In this document: positions 63,242 through 64,000 of the stretch, piece after piece
Layout: each line of letters begins with the position of its first letter
Numbering within the stretch: position 1 is the first letter of the stretch
NCBI GenBank assembly: GCA_032173965.1
Contig: CM063283.1
Span: 19,882,501-19,946,500 of the forward strand
From: Sitta carolinensis
Lineage: Eukaryota > Chordata > Aves > Passeriformes > Sittidae
DNA length: 64,000 nucleotides
Reading direction: 5' to 3'
Translations under genes and position numbers: made by a program
The notes under the pieces: generated by a model
Seen by the model: only the letters and a program-made list of their open reading frames with translations
Told to the model about the DNA's origin: nothing
Database searches by the model: none

Positions 63242-64000
63242 AGGTGGTTTGTTTGAGGTTGGTTTTTTTCAAAATTATTGAGGGTTTTTCCTGGCTTTTA
63301 TGTTTTACAGGTTATTAATCTGATCTAGTTCATACATTCATATCTCATTTCTCTTTCTCATGAGATCCATGTGCTTCCCAGGTCAGTACCTATGCTTCTA
63401 GCTTTTGCTTTCCCTCTCTCTACTGAAACTTAGTAAATGATTTTGTAGGTTCACGGTGTCAACCTGTGTGAAGGTATTGTCTCAGCAGTGGCATTAGTTT
63501 TCTGTAAGTGCATGTTTTGGCAGAATTTAAAAACCAGGGAAAGTTTCTTACTGCACAAGTCTCTCCTAAATGTTCCATGTGTTTCCTTAGGTGCAGATGG
63601 GCCCTCTCTTCCCTGGGTTCAATGTTATTTTGGTAAATGGGAACCTACAAAAGCAACTATTTTTGACTTCCTGACAATATAGGTTAGGTAATTGCCCATA
63701 CTTCTTTTGCTGCCCTCAGCAGACTTGATGCAGCCAAAATACCATCATTGTGTGGTAATTCTATAAATATTTCAAGGTGCATTTTGTGATAGCAGATTTT
63801 AAAAAAATTAACAATCTAGTTTTTATAGTATTCTCTCTCACTTCCCAAAACATCCTATCACTGCCAAAATGGGAATATTTAATGTTCCATTTTAATAATC
63901 TAAGCAGGATTTAGCCAGTATAAATTGAGTATTTTTCTTCCCATGTTTTTAGCAGCATAACAGATCTTTTTATTTTAGAAATATTTTTCAAAATAATTAA

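Larger units (their letters stand above)
54859..64000. other. FILIP1L upstream intron (5'UTR intron), no exon identified
   Basis: Because the first coding exon begins at a splice acceptor, sequence to the right must be intron leading to a non-coding first exon further upstream. No CpG island or clear promoter is visible up to 64000, so the long-isoform promoter probably lies beyond the right edge. Contents: the hairpin at 61791-61854, a short (AC)6 run plus C-rich stretch at 60891-60928, AT-rich repeats at 62350-62415 and a 52-nt T tract at 63189-63240. Confidence 0.7.

Noticed and set aside
1..64000. CMSS1 exons on the plus strand
   Set aside because: Expected from mammalian synteny, but none of the conserved CMSS1 peptides I recall (for example the WNWRDQK region or the KKKITDVLA region) was found in the window.
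1..64000. tRNA, rRNA, CRISPR arrays or bacterial-type operons
   Set aside because: Not seen on reading. The window is vertebrate intronic DNA and such features are absent or not expected.

Overview
The window is vertebrate nuclear DNA, almost certainly from a bird. It is AT-rich and intron-dominated. A truncated CR1 LINE with the avian-type 3' end lies at about 45.91-46.10 kb, and an old palindromic amniote-type repeat lies near 14.7 kb. Coding sequence is very sparse: three short minus-strand exons that match the N-terminal part of filamin A-interacting protein 1-like (FILIP1L, also called DOC1).

Layout. FILIP1L reads right to left. The first coding exon is at 54572-54858 (ATG at 54841), the next at 52275-52448 and the third at 45001-45179. 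Their phases fit together (0, 0, then 2 nt left over), and they encode about 208 residues of the N-terminal CortBP2-type region. The large exon that carries most of the coiled coil and the C-terminus is not in the window. The intron after 45001 therefore runs at least 45 kb and leaves through the left edge.

Inside that giant intron, at 10.73-11.56 kb, sits the only strong CpG island. It carries a CRE/ATF element, a perfect CArG/TATA-like decamer, a minus-strand splice donor at 10731/10732, and a 23-bp minisatellite with 19 CCAAT-bearing copies. I read it as the alternative promoter and non-coding first exon of the short FILIP1L isoform. The minisatellite would lie just upstream of the start site.

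The rest is intronic or upstream sequence with homopolymer tracts, small microsatellites and old repeats. In mammals FILIP1L lies antisense within CMSS1, so the plus strand may be intronic to CMSS1, but I found no recognisable CMSS1 exon. Two unassigned plus-strand exon-like segments (20210-20302 and 34371-34423) have good splice signals and open frames. A nearly perfect 27-bp hairpin at 61791-61854, whose only two imperfections are G:U pairs if the plus strand is transcribed, is the most unusual structure outside the promoter.

The long overlapping open frames at 10.7-11.7 kb come from the minisatellite. The other 60-140 codon open frames look like chance.
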